The position numbers and the translations under genes are program-made. Shown here in pieces: positions 33,513 through 45,365 of a stretch of 64,000 nucleotides of DNA (positions within the stretch are counted from its first letter, which is position 1; each line of letters begins with the position of its first letter). Source of the stretch: Trichuris trichiura (Eukaryota > Nematoda > Enoplea > Trichinellida > Trichuridae); the NCBI GenBank assembly GCA_037903355.1, contig JBAJFE010000018.1, positions 62,001 through 126,000 of the forward strand, written 5' to 3'. The notes beneath the pieces were generated by a model that was not told the DNA's origin, did no database searches, and saw only the letters and a program-made list of their open reading frames with translations.

Positions 33513-33712
33513 CTACGTTTCTTTTACAGAATGCTTGTCCCGTTGGAAAATTTTAATTTTTACAGAGCTTTCGGGTCAAACGCGACCCATCTTCAGCGGT
33601 ATCAACTGATCATTTAATACCGCTGAAGATGGGTTGCGTTTGACCCGAAAAGTCCGGAAAAATTAAAAATTTCCAACGGGACAATCATTCCGTAAAAGAA
33701 ACCTAACATGAA
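33513..33712. mobile_element. palindromic MITE, about 200 bp
   Basis: The arms of about 90 nt are near-exact inverses. The left reads TTTCTTTTACAGAATGCTTG, then TCCCGTTGGAAAATTTT and TCGGGTCAAACGCGACCCAT to CAGCGGTAT. The right repeats this inverted from ATACCGCTGAAGATGG to CGTAAAAGAAAC. The loop is about 14 nt. No coding sequence. Confidence 0.85.
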
Positions 33713-34243
33713 ACTCTCTGTTTCCGTACCAAGAAATTGCATCTACAATTTTTTCCATATTCCATTTTTAAAGCTTTACCGCACTACTCAACGTTATTGT
33801 TAGATATTTAGTCGTTGAACGAGACAATTTTCATTGTTGTTTTTAGTCATCCCTGTAGATTCGCGCATTTTCTAAATCCTATGAACTGGATACTGTAACT
33901 GCGGGTTGTCATGCGGCTGAAGAAATACAGGCTGCTCTCAGTAGTGCGGCAAGGTTATAAATAATCTGTTGGTGAAATCAACGCAACAGGAAAAGCACAA
34001 AAAGTAAACGAAGAGCAACATAACAAGTTACTATTAAAGTGATGATGTCATTTGCACTTTTAGACCCAAATATATTAATGTACCCAGTTTTCAACAAATA
34101 TATTAATATAATTGCGCTCAAGTCTGCTTCAAGGTGCAATGAAAGAATTTTATTGGCGGCCTGAGAAATCTTAACAAGCAATACATTAGAATTGTCTTGC
34201 AGTTGTTGAAAATGCGGTTTCTTGGTACGGGATCGTATGTTTT
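33713..34243. other. no gene recognised
   Basis: AT-rich DNA. A minus-strand frame of 91 codons overlaps but has no recognisable motif. Confidence 0.4.
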
Positions 34244-34355
34244 CATAATGCAAAAGTTTTATTACTGACTTATTCCCGTTTAATGTGTAAAATAACTCCG
34301 GAGTTATTTAACACATTAAACGGGAATAAGTCCGTAATAAAACGTTTGCATTATG
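34244..34355. mobile_element. palindromic MITE, 112 bp, nearly perfect hairpin
   Basis: Two arms of about 55 nt meet at ACTCCGGAGT with no loop. The left starts CATAATGCAAAAGTTTTATT and the right ends AATAAAACGTTTGCATTATG. Only a few mismatches are seen. This is a small foldback element of unknown family. Confidence 0.85.
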
Positions 34356-34759
34356 TCTTGCAGTTCACCTTTATGCGCAGGTTCACTTGCTTTTGTAGCG
34401 TTATCGTAACGTAACAATTCAGTCCCAAAAAACGATTGTTCAACGGAAACAAACGTTTTCTGCTTGCTGCTTTTGCTCAGCTTCATCTTTGTACGTGCTT
34501 AGAAATGGACAATCAAACGAGCAGGTAGGTTTAGCCTAAACAGCGCAATGCTCATTTTCTTCAAAGAGATTGAACACTGAAAACCCATTATGGTCAGTAG
34601 CATTGTTTTGAAGGATGTACGGATCATCACCGTTGCACGCAAACAATATATGGCGCTACTGTTCGTCTCAGCAAATCTATTTGGGCTGACTGTGTAATTC
34701 TTAGCAATTTAAAAAAATGTGTTAACAGTGTCAGAAAATCTGTTAATTAACAACTGCCA
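34356..34759. other. probable upstream region of the gene at 34760
   Basis: No frame or motif is identifiable. The promoter of the following gene could lie here, but I see no clear TATA box. Confidence 0.35.
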
Positions 34760-37700
34760 ATGAAATTTCTTTTGCCTAGACAATATGCTGAACGGATTTT
34801 TAGAATTGAAGACACTGTTGGTAACAGTTCAAATTTCAGCGGACAAGATGCCTCTGACGACTTTACGGAATGGGATAGTCTTGCGAGCGAAACATTTGCT
34901 GCCCTTGTTACAGAGGGTAACGATAAGGGCGGAATAATAACAGGGTAATTCACAACTATTTTTCTTGTTCATTCACCTTTGACCTACTTGCGCTTGTTGG
35001 TATGAATAGTTACTTACGAACAGGGTTAGAACTTGCTTTTTTAAATAAGTATGAGTTATGACAAGTTTCTGTTTATTAACAATTCTTTACAACCCACATT
35101 CTGTTTACGCACGGGTAAGGACGTAATATTAGCTGAGCTAATGAACTATTTAAAAAATAATAGTCATAAATCACGCTAAGCATCTGTGTGTTAACTGAAG
35201 TGGATAAACATTTCCGCAACTGGTTTACAGTTGAGAATTTAAGGCTATTACAATTTTCGTTAACTCGCTGTCTATAGCAGCCATTCTCAGCGAGGGCCCT
35301 GGGGAATCTGAGGGGGCTACAGGTTTTCAGAAAGGAATTTTTCAATTACGTCAGGAAGACGGTTCTTATGTATATTTCCAGAGCACTATTGTGAGGCGCG
35401 TAGAGGTACAAGGAAACAGGTATGCTTCTTTTATGGATTGTAAGTCCCGAAACTATATCTTCAAAGGAAACAGGTAATTTATTATGGTTGGTGCTTTGCC
35501 GATGAAGTCCGCAGCGTTCATGATACAACGTCATAACAGTTGAATTTTTAACAAGGAGCTAGTTTAGAATACTCTATTTCTGGTAACGGTTCAGTCTCAT
35601 TTTTTCCTTTCCTTTCTGGAAAGAAAGGGAAAAATGACACTCCTTTGAGCCCTTACAAGAAGAGAAGATAGGAGAGAGGTTAATGTCTTAATAGATAATC
35701 TTAGAAAGTTAGTGCAGTGATTCTCACGGTGACATGTGCCCAACCAGGGGGCCATTTTGAAGTTCAAGGGGGACCATTGCCAAGGGGTCCCTTGAAAAGC
35801 CCTTTTGATCTGTAGGGAGCATATGCCTGACCTGGGAGATTCTGTTGAAGTGCATAAGAAGGTATAGCCCGCGGGTTAGATATTGTGCCTCTCTACCTAA
35901 GAGAAAGCTGCGTGCTGTTGCGCCCCACAACTCTGATTGGCTGGAAAGGAAAACCGGCAATGGAGGCCGTCTCAGAGGTAAAAAAGCAAGTGTTCGACAC
36001 ACTGTCCGGGAAACGCTTTCCCCGTAGAACTTTGTGCAGCACCTACCTTATGAAGTCCTGGCCACCCTTTGTCTTCCCATTCAGCCAATCACCGCGCTCA
36101 AAATCGACCAATCAGAAGTGGGAGCCCAAACGCTCGGAAACTTTCACGAGGTAGCCCTGGCAACCCTGACCTTGAGAAACACTGGGTTATTGTTTTAATA
36201 GATGACTCTCTTTTCTAGAGTGGAAAAAGAGAATCACAAATTAAGACACCAACCGGCTTGCCATGGCAACAATCAGCAAAGCGTTATTCGAACAAAGCTT
36301 TGGGGGATGGTGTTGTCACAAGAGTGATGAGAACAGGAAACACGGGAGCGGATAAAAGTTGCTCAGATAACACTAGCTCTTCGTTCACTTGTTGAATGGT
36401 CTCGGTATTTAGTTTTCCAGGCGTATCAGGCAACAGGTTTCCAGACTGAGAACCAGCGTGATCACAGTGTAACACGTCTAGATTAGCTCAGGACCATACA
36501 GGACGCTGGCAGTCCTACTCTAAAAAGCAGGCTACCGAACAGGTGGGACTAAGCGGCAAGCTTCCTATTTACAGATTAACTTTTGCCTAGTCTGTTTCAT
36601 GTTTTTATCATTCTTATCCCATCCTCATGACCCAGGAAAGTACTTAAGCTCTACCGTCGTCTGTCTAGTTATTGTCACCATTGACGCATACTGCTCTCTG
36701 TTATTCCTGAAAGAGCAAACGATCATCTCTCGCTGAAGAAACAGAAGAAGAGCTGACAATACTCAGTAGAATAGTTGTCTTACGGTTTCATACAAAATCC
36801 ATCCATGGCCTGTTTGAACTGCGAGAAAATGTTCTCAAATGAAAGCGTGAGGCTGAGCAGAGTGGAAAAGCACCTCGGCAGTGGGCAGCCAGACAAGAAG
36901 AGCGAGACTCTGGAATGCTATCAAAACCTTCAGAACAACTTCAGAAAAAGAATGACGCTCCCAAAATGGTTACCGAAAGGATCAAAACGCTTGACAATGG
37001 CATAGTTGCATCGTATGTGATCAGCCAGATCATTGCTAAAACGAGAAACTGTCTCAACTTTGGTGAAGCGCTAATTCTGCCCGCATTGTCAACAATAATA
37101 TCTGCGATGACGACGACTAATGCCAGATAGATCCATCAGCCAATTCCTTTGAGTAACTCCACCGTCTCCAAAAGAATAGACGAGATAGCGGAAGATATTG
37201 AGGAGCAGTTGGTTTGCTTACTCCGCTCTACGAAGCACTTTTGCAAGACAGCGATGCTCTATTTGACTTATGCGCAATTCCGTTATGAGACTGAGCAGAC
37301 TGAAGAAAGGCTGTTTGCCAGGAAGATTAAAACAGACATGACGAGACTGTCCATCTTTGATGAAATGAACGGCTATTTGACAGAGAAAAATATCCCAGTA
37401 GAAAACATAATCGCCTGTGCGACGAAAAAGGCTGCATGTATGGTAGGCCGCAACTGAGTTTATATTGCTTATTTGAAGCAGCTGGCTCCTGCTGTGTTCA
37501 CTATCCACTGGATCATTCACAGGGAGCATCTAGTGTCCAAAAGCCTAGGAAGGCGCCTCCAACAGACTTTTTCGCATGTGGTATAATTCGTGAACTTGAT
37601 AAAATCCCATCTTCACCAAGACTGCTTTTTCCATCAGTTGTGAGAAGATAACGCGAAAAGTTTAGGACCTGGCTGATGCATACCGAGGTCAGTGGCTCTC

Positions 37701-40700
37701 CTAATGAAACTGTCTTCAGCGACTTTTTATTGTTTGGGACAGCCTAGTGGCATTCTTGCCTAGCACAGAGACATACAAAATCCTGTAATCCAAGCTGAAC
37801 ATATGATATTTAACGGACATCTTCCAAAAACGTAACTTTTTGAACTTGGCGCTATCGGGCAGAAGCAGCAATATAGTAGATAGCAAAGAAGCTATTGTTT
37901 ACTTTCTTCAAAAGTTTGAAGTCTACCGGCTCAACATCGGACGCTCTGAATTTTTACAATTTACTAATCTGAAGAAAGTTCAAAAGGCAATGAAAGACGA
38001 TGACCTCATCCTTCATCAGGGCCATCTAAAGCAGCTGCGCAGCGGCGTGGAAGTATAATTTAAGGACCAGCTTGAACTTGTCATTTCGGAATGGGATTCG
38101 AACCCCTTCCAAGCAGAACCTAAAACTGTCGAGTTGAGATTCAAAAAAGCCTGATCGAGCACTGGAATGATAGTACTGTTAGTTGTCAAAACGTCTAAAC
38201 GAAGTTCAATCGCCAGGAGATATTTCCAACGTTATGGCAAATGGCCGGAGATTTTTTTCTTGCTTTTCCTTCTACCTGTGTGGTTGAATGCAGATTTAGC
38301 AGAGTCATAACACTCACAAACTCTACGAACAGAATCCACATTGCGGCAACAGGTGACCTGCGACTATCACTGCCCAATTTGAAATTTAACATAGCTAAAC
38401 TGGCAGAAAGACACTAACCTCAAGAGTCCCATTAAGCAGAACGATTTTTTTGTTGTTATGAATTCTGAAGCTAGTTCTCACTTATCGGAGGTGCGCGTGA
38501 GTTCCCACATTCAAAACGGTCGCCAGGAACAAGTTGTTTTATGCCCACGCGCTTACGTTCTACGACTGTTCAATATTGGTCCTACAACATACAGTTGAAC
38601 CTTCGTAAGTTGACCATCAAAGAGGCTGGCGAAAACTGGTCAACGTAAAGAGACTGTGGGTATAAGTGACTCCGCTGAATCTGAGGAGAGCACCGCCGTC
38701 AATAAATCAGGTGGCACAGGGATGAGCAGATACTGCCAGGGGACGCGTAACACGCTTACGGCCTAAATGGGTCTGCCGCGGCGGGAGTTCTCCTACCAGG
38801 AGGCTATGCAGGTTTGAAATCGTTCCATGGAGGCCCTGGCTAAAAAAAGCTTGAGAATGGCTGATGCATATCTCTTAGTGTCAATACATTAGGATTGAGA
38901 GTACCGCAATGACTAATTAGTGCTAAAGACGTGTGAAATGCTTTGAACAGAAGACTGTGCCGCCGTCAGCTAAGCACATATTGATCACCTTTGCGCCTAG
39001 TGAGCCTTAAAGTTGAAGTTTGTTCATATCCATTTTTACGTCTCGCCTGAATAGAAATTATTTTTTGCAGATTTCCATGCTTAGTCACGAATCTGATCCC
39101 GGCAACGCAAGAACAAGGAATGTCACTTGCATTTGACGATCTTTATGGTCACCACTTTTATTATGCAACAATCATTCACCCTGAAAGTGGAAAATCGTTA
39201 GGCGAATATCTGATTGCTGAGTAATGTCGCTAAAGCGTCTTTTATTACTGTCTCATTTTATCATTGATATGTCTTTATACGTTAAATCTAATTGCTTTGA
39301 AAACGTAATTCCTCCTAACGGGTGTGTGTAATAGCATAATTTGTACGGAAACTCCCCGTTCGAAAAAACGTTTAATCGCGAAGCTTTCCGGGATCGCCTG
39401 CCCCCGTCTTCAGCGCAAGTAGATTAGTAGTAAAATCTAATTGCTGATTTACTTATTAGTAACACAACGATAGTGCTAGCTAACATTTGAAGTTAATAAC
39501 CAAACATTTAAAAACTTGAAGTAAGAAATAATAAGGTCAGCACGCTGGCAAGTCCACTCATATACACAGATCACGTGATATGTAAAAGTGAGGATATTTC
39601 TTTAGTAGTAAAAACGCTTCCAGCGTTAAGGAGGTTCTGTCTGCCGAACTGTTAATACAAGGAACATTTCCGAACACGTAATTCTTGCTAACAGGGTGGT
39701 AGAATTTTAGAGTATATAGATTACAGTAAGTCCCATTTTGAAAAGAAAAATAATTAAAATCATAGCATTCCGGCTTTGGCTTCCAGCCCTCATCAGCAGT
39801 CAAGTAATTAATCAGTGTGACCAATGACGATCGGTGGAATCCAAAACCTGAAAGCACTACTTTTAATGTTTTTCAGCTCTCTCTTAGCGCCTCACTTTCA
39901 TACTGTTTGTTTGCTTGCAATCGTGTTCCATCTTTACCTTAACGTAAGCCAAAGCGTACGCTTCAAAGCTGGCTTTGACTCAGCTGAAGTCAAGAGAAGA
40001 AATTCGAGTTGCATTTTTTGACAAAGGGGTACATAAGAGACGACGTCCATTTTTCATTTCCATAAAAAAGCTTGTCGTTTGTAAATTCCACACAGGAGCA
40101 ATCCTTAAAAAAATTAAATGTCATAATTTCAAGCTAAGTATTATTCCTAACGTTCTGAGAAAGCATGAAATAGATTCTGTTAATATTTTTTTATCCATTA
40201 TGTTTATACGTGGTTCATGCAGTCTTTGCGTGAGATTTTCAAACTGCTTTTGCCCACTTTTCTTTATGTGGTATTGACCGTTTAAATGGAAGAAACCCCC
40301 TGATAAAAAATATGTTGAAAGCAAAAAAATAGTAAATTAGGCGCCTTGCACTTTCGGTAGTTAGGAACGTGTTTATGAGGCAGTTATGCATTTGTCCTCT
40401 AATTCCTAATCATTCGTAGAGAACAAGTTCGTTCTCAAAGCGCTGAAGTTTAAGCAATGCTTTATTACTTTCGTAACGACTGCCTATTCTCTGATTGTAG
40501 TAATATCTGTTTCTCAAGAGACAGGATAACTTTTAACAGGCTTGGGTTGTTTTATAGTTGATCTTCTGATTCAGTGAATCAGAAAATCAACTATGAAATA
40601 TCTCTTTCACCTAATCAAAGGGCAGAATGAAAAAAATAGTGGAAGCAAAAGCTGTATGAAGATCTGAACTGTTATGTTCCAATGCTTTTGTCATTACGTT

Positions 40701-41107
40701 GGTTGCTTAAACTGTTTTTGCGCCCTTATAAGTTTAATAGTAACCTGATGGATAAATACGCTTAGATCTGTGCGGCATTTGTAGTTACAAACGATTAAAT
40801 CAGTTGAACATTTACCTGGATAACACTTAGTCAACACATCACCTTACCTCGTAGTACATTAGGTTTTTACCGTTTAAATTAAGCTGAAGCTTTCTGTCTT
40901 GCTAAAGTGTATGTTTTCAGAGTACCACCTCGTTTACAAAAGCAATTTCACTTCTGCAGTCTTTACCCGCCGGGTCACCCGTTATATGATCCACGCGATA
41001 GTGAATATGGTGAACCAGCATGCAGTTCCCAGATGTCTGAGGTAGAGAATGATCTTATAACCGGGCCGTTCTTTACCGAATTTTTATTTGGCCGAAACGG
41101 AAAATGA
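34760..41107 (+). CDS. three-exon gene, 173-residue protein of unknown function
   Basis: Exons are 34760-34944, 39071-39220 and 40921-41107. The donors are AACAGG|GTAATT and GCTGA|GTAATG, and the acceptors are TTTTTTGCAG and ATGTTTTCAG. Splicing gives exactly 174 codons including the stop, with both junctions in phase 2. A poly(A) signal AATAAA follows at 41129. An in-frame stop just upstream of 34760 supports the start. Exon 1 encodes an acidic, serine-rich segment (DASDDFTEWDSLASETFAAL). Exon 2 encodes a compact, aromatic-rich piece (FPCLVTNLIPATQEQG; DLYGHHFYYATIIHPESGKS). Exon 3 has CSLYPPGHPLYDPRDSEYGE. There is no signal peptide or membrane segment. I do not recognise the family. Intron 1 (4126 nt) holds two hAT elements and a Tigger piece, and intron 2 (1700 nt) a Penelope repeat fragment. 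Confidence 0.62.
35715..36184. mobile_element. hAT-type MITE, 470 bp, in intron 1
   Basis: The ends are CAGTGATTCTCACGGTG and CTTGAGAAACACTG. The flanking 8-mers AGTTAGTG (35707) and GGTTATTG (36185) match at six of eight positions, an imperfect target duplication. Near the right end is the block CCAATCACCGCGCTCAAAAT, then CGACCAATCAGAA, also seen at the 3' end of the hAT at 48425. No transposase remains. Confidence 0.75.
36775..38860 (+). pseudogene. ZBED-type hAT transposase pseudogene in intron 1
   Basis: Plus-strand pieces follow the family order. First is a BED finger remnant (CLNC, then HLGSGQ; the second His is lost), 36775-36900. Next is VASYVISQIIAKTRN (about 37010), then the RNase H-like block in which the usual TDGAP is ACATKKAACMVG, so the catalytic Asp is lost (about 37430). 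Later pieces are a YFLQKFEVYRLN segment (37840-38058) and a C-terminal relic near 38260-38380. Many stops and frame changes separate them. The right end (GGCCCTGGCTAAAAAAAGCTTGAGAATGG, in two overlapping motifs, ending about 38860) looks like a hAT terminal repeat. A Tigger fragment (38592) sits inside it. The left end was not found. Clearly dead and older than the copy at 45366. Confidence 0.85.
38592..38670 (+). mobile_element. Tigger/pogo end fragment
   Basis: CAGTTGAACCTTCGTAAGTT followed by GACCATC and ACTGGTCAACG matches the left end of the Tigger at 29801 and of the MITE at 8597. Only one end is present. It lies in the 3' part of the older hAT relic, so it inserted there or was captured by deletion. 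Confidence 0.7.
40518..40597. repeat. Penelope-like terminal repeat, minimal foldback
   Basis: GATAACTTTTAACAGGCTTG and TATAGTTGATCTTCTGATTC are followed directly by the inverse GAATCAGAAAATCAACTATG. This is the shortest foldback form of the repeat family at 13786 and 28675. It lies in intron 2 of the gene at 34760. Confidence 0.7.
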
Positions 41108-41134
41108 GCAAGCTGACATTTATTTGAAAATAAA

Positions 41135-42412
41135 GCGTATAATGGCTGTTTGGATAAAGAATACAATTGCTGCTTCGCTTGAAACTTGTCCGGAGGAAAT
41201 CAAGTTTACGTCATCCTTAAAAGCATTAGCTTAAACAACTCGAAATAGTCAGTGCCAATGTATAAGTAGATTTAAGCTCATTCTTAAGGCTTGTATACGC
41301 TTAATGAGGATTATACTAAATTCAAGTGCAAAAGCATATCGCTTGCGCCAACGTTCTAATCATTCGCACTGTAAAGCTGAGAGGTGCATGTGCATAAAGA
41401 CCACTTCGTCTCTGTTTAGAAATCCCACTAACCGACCATGAGAAGGCCTGCATGAAGTTACTCATACAAAAAAGGATAGTACAGACTAACGCAAAAGAGC
41501 TTCTAAGGCTCCCATATTAGAATTATAAACCGAGATATAATGTGAGAATAAAACGAAATAAAATATCAGATAGTGTTTGTTTCTATTTTCGCTTTTCCAA
41601 TGCTTTTGTCATCTGCCATCAGTTTGCAAGACAGCAGCAAAACTACCAGTATTTTTCTTACCCTGTTCATTTTCTTAACCTATAGGATGCTTTCTTTGCA
41701 TTAACGCATTGAGTATACTGAGCGCTATTCTTTTTCAAAAATATACACCGTTTACGTATGATAGCTGTTGAAGTCATATGCGGTTTCCATTGCAGAACGT
41801 TCTCGACCAGCTGGCGTCTGAAGATAGCACGTAATTGGATAAATTTTAAATGAATATTCACGTTGACAAGAAACTTTCAATCAAGTGTTAAGGAGCGAGC
41901 TGAAACTGATAATGTTTATCCTGTGCGGATGTAATTTCATTCAGCCTACAAAACAATAACAAAAATATAAAATAAAATAGATTAAGATGACTTGAAAACG
42001 GTTCACCAAAAGCTTCTGCTCTCAAGTTCCTTTCCAAAACTTTCGGTCTTTTTCTTTCACGCTTACTTAAACCTAATGCGCAATATAAGCAATATGCCTA
42101 TGATCAGACATAGATAACGACAACGGGGTGAGTAACATCTTTTAAACAAGCGGCCTGCGCCAATCAAGATTATTTCTAAGGGTCAAGGGAACAAAAGACA
42201 ACGTAAAATAAAACTAGGTTTACATGAGACCATAATACGAAAAAAGGGTAGATTACTGGAAGCATGAATATCAGCAAAAAGTTATTAAAATGAGTTCTTG
42301 GACTCAGCGTCACGGCAGGTGAAGTTTCAGCCTCTCAATGCATAAGCAGGGAAAGTGGTAGAATAATCGTAAGGCAAAAGAGTACGGCGTCAATGAAAAA
42401 ATATATAACCGG
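41135..42412. other. no gene recognised
   Basis: AT-rich DNA between the poly(A) signal of the three-exon gene and the BEL/Pao LTR. No motif was recognised. Confidence 0.45.
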
Positions 42413-42735
42413 TGTTCATCGCAAACCATTATTCGAGTGCTTTATTGCAAACACGGGTACCCGGAAGGTGCTTGTGGCTATCAGCGAACAGTTCATGTCT
42501 GCTAGAGTGCTTCGGTAAAGACAGCTTATCGAAAACGTCAGCACAAGCGAACGGACAAATTCAAAATCGAAGGAACGTCAATCAGGACCTGTCACGAACG
42601 AAAGACAGTAGTAACGCGTCAGGACGAAGCGCTCGCTGTCGTTTATTATTCTCTACACCAACGCACCGTAATACTACTGTGCTCAAGAACCAAGAAATGA
42701 AATGTAAAGTGAGGATCAAATCAGCGCTCGTAACA
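42413..42735 (-). repeat. 3' LTR of the BEL/Pao retrotransposon
   Basis: Read on the minus strand the LTR begins TGTTACGAGCGCTGATTTG and ends GTTTGCGATGAACA, the standard TG...CA form, about 323 bp. A purine-rich tract (GAGGGGCGGG) lies just before it, as expected for plus-strand priming. AATAAA occurs near its 3' part (CAATAAAGCACTCG). The matching 5' LTR is not in the window, so the boundary rests on these signals only. Confidence 0.65.
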
Positions 42736-45365
42736 TATACCCGCCCCTCGATTTCCAAACGATTTGGAAATCTAGAGACCGGCTGGACAGAAAAGGGTAG
42801 CGATGTTTACGGCGGTTTCTCAACTGATTCTAGCACCGTCAGTCGAGTTATAGGCCGTTTATACGTTCCGGTCGTTGTTTTCACGTTCACGACACGTACT
42901 CTTCCGTCTTTACCCTTGAAAACATCAACGATCCTACCGAGTGGCCATTGACCCTTTGGCGAGTTCGGGTCTACAATGACCACTACGTCATCCACCTTTA
43001 AATTAGGACTTTCCACCATCCATTTCGTTCGTCGCTGAAGCGTTGGCAGCAGCTCCCTTTGCCACCGTCGCCAGAAGCGTTCTGCGATGACCTGAGCATG
43101 TTGCCAATGTTTCGTCCAAGTACACTGTTCAGTACATAGGATATCCGACGGCACATAAACACTGGACCGGCCGGTTAACAAATAGAACGGCGTCAATGGC
43201 GATGGGTTCGAGACATCAGAACCCATGTAAGCCAGTGGTCTGCCGTTTAGAAGTGACTCAACCTTGGCGAAAACTAACGATAAGACTTCATCCGTAACAG
43301 CATTTCCTGACAACACGGAAACAAGAGCCTTTTTTGCCACTCTGATTAGCCTTTCCCACGTCCCGCCCATATGGGGACCAGCAGGCGGCAAAAATTTCCA
43401 CTGTATCTGGCGATCCGCCAAATAGCGGTCCACATTCGCCTAATCAAGGGCGTCTCGAAATTCGTTCAAAGTCTTTGCTGCAGCTACAAAATTGCGGCCA
43501 TTATCACAGTATACCACGGATGGCTGCCCTCTTCGCGCAATGAACCTGCGTAATGCGAGAATAAACGACTGCGTGTCTAGCGAATGCGCTACTTCCAAAT
43601 GGGAAGCCCTCGACACAAGACATGTAAAAATACATCCATAACGCTTCGCATGCTTCCTACCAATCAGTACTTCAAACGGACCGAAAAAGTCAACGCCAAC
43701 ATTTGTGAATGCAGGCGCAGCACAATGTAGTCTTTCTTTCGGCAAAGGTGCCATAAATTGTTGACACGGCTTCGCGTACATTCGTCGACAGTAATAACAC
43801 TGGTCAATTATTCAGCGCACCGTTCTTCTTCCGCCCATGATCCAATATTCCGTGCGTAGGTCGGCCAAAACTCTTTCGGTATGCGAATGCATTAGGTCAA
43901 TATGACGTTGCCACACTAACCGATGTACTAATGAACAGTCTGCAGGAATAATCGCCGGATGTCGATTTATGCCCAGCTGAATTCCTTGCCGTAAACGACC
44001 ACCGACGCGAATAACCTGATCTTCGTCGAGAAACGGATCGAGTGAAATCGATTTCGACTTTGGGTTCAAACCCATGCCGTTTCTTAATAAATCATATTCT
44101 TCCGGGGAAGCAAAACGTTGAAACACAAGAATACATTTTGCCAGTGCCTTCCTTATCTCCCAAGCTGATAAAGTAACTGACGTTGAGGTGAACGTCTTGT
44201 AATGGAGGAAATGACGAATATATGCAACAATCCTCAAGCACGTTTTAAAACGCGACACCCTATCAAACAAGTGCATTACACAATTGACTTCCTGATGTAC
44301 AACTGCTGCAACGAGCCGAGGACTGTTCATCACCTCAGGATCATCGGCATCGACAGCTATCTGTGTGCTCACCGGCCACAACTGCTCATCTAATTGAAGG
44401 AAGGTAGAGCCAACAAACCACCGGTGACATCTCGACAGTGCACTAGGAGAGACCCCTCGTGAGACATCATGCGCTGGATTTAAACTTCCATTAATATGTT
44501 TCCACTGACCGACGCTGACATTTCCAAAATTTCTGCTACTCGCTGGGCCACGAATGCCCTCAGGCGACATCCTTCCATATTCAGCCAACGTATAACTGTA
44601 AGAGAATCAGTCCAGTAAATTATCTCGTTTTCTTCAATGTGCAGCGACGACGCTGCTACTGCTACCAAGCGAACCGCCAGAACGGCTGCTTGAAGTTCTA
44701 AGCGCGGAATTGTTAACGAGCGACGAGGGGTTATTCCAGATTTAGCGAGCACCAACGATGAAGTAACTTTGCCGTTATCAAAGCACAGTCGAACATAACT
44801 AGCGGCACCGAACGCCTTTTCAGACGCATCGGCAAACACGTGCAGTTGTGCCTTGACCAGCTTACTTGAGAATCCAAGCCAACGAGAGATGGTCAACCCT
44901 TTAAGTGACACCAAATCGTTGTACCAACGGCCAAAACAACGAAGAACGCCTTCCTCAACTGGATCATTCCAACTTCCACCACTGAGTGTGGCTTCTCTCA
45001 TAAGCAATTTTGGTTCCACGATGACGGGAGCGATTAGACCCAGAGGATCAAAAAGTCTTGCGATCACACCTAATAACTGTCTTTTCGATATTACTTCCGC
45101 GTTCCTGTACGTTACGGGGAAGCAAAGAATGTCACACTGACAGTTCCATTGGAGTCCTAACACGCTCTTCAGCGGGGATGACAGATTGCATTCGATCAGA
45201 GAACGAGAACACTTTTCCTTGCGGAATGCGGCTAGCAATCGGGGCTCCACTGATGCCCACTTAACTAGGGGGAACCCGCCAACCGCAAGGCCACGCTTTA
45301 GCTCTTTACATACAAACAGAGCTTCATCTACCGTCTCAAACGAGTCCATGTAATTATCTACATCC
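42736..45365 (-). mobile_element. BEL/Pao LTR retrotransposon, 3' half
   Basis: The internal region runs from the end of reverse transcriptase through RNase H and integrase to the 3' LTR. On its 5' side it stops at 45365, where the hAT element begins. Neither gag, protease, most of the reverse transcriptase nor the 5' LTR is found on the far side of the hAT or elsewhere in the window. Confidence 0.88.
42807..45365 (-). pseudogene. BEL/Pao polyprotein (RT end, RNase H, integrase) pseudogene
   Basis: The frame opens at DVDNYMDSF, corresponding to the reverse transcriptase YVDD region, so everything upstream is missing. Then come the connection and RNase H segments (RLFDPLGLIAPV; LHVFADASEKAFGAASYV; WTDSLTVIRWL; 45349-44480). 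A frame change near 44500 follows, then the domain before integrase (44588-43812) with GGRLRQG and the HHCC-like segment. Integrase comes next, with Asp in VGVDFFGP (about 43690), Asp in VYCDNGRN (about 43490) and Glu in GGTWERL (about 43355). All three catalytic residues are intact. In-frame stops occur near 43810 and 43437. The end ITRLTVLESV is typical of the family. It is inactive through truncation, a frameshift and stops, but is little diverged. Confidence 0.92.

Noticed and set aside
42412..42951. 179-codon plus-strand frame
   Set aside because: It overlaps the BEL/Pao LTR and the end of integrase on the other strand.
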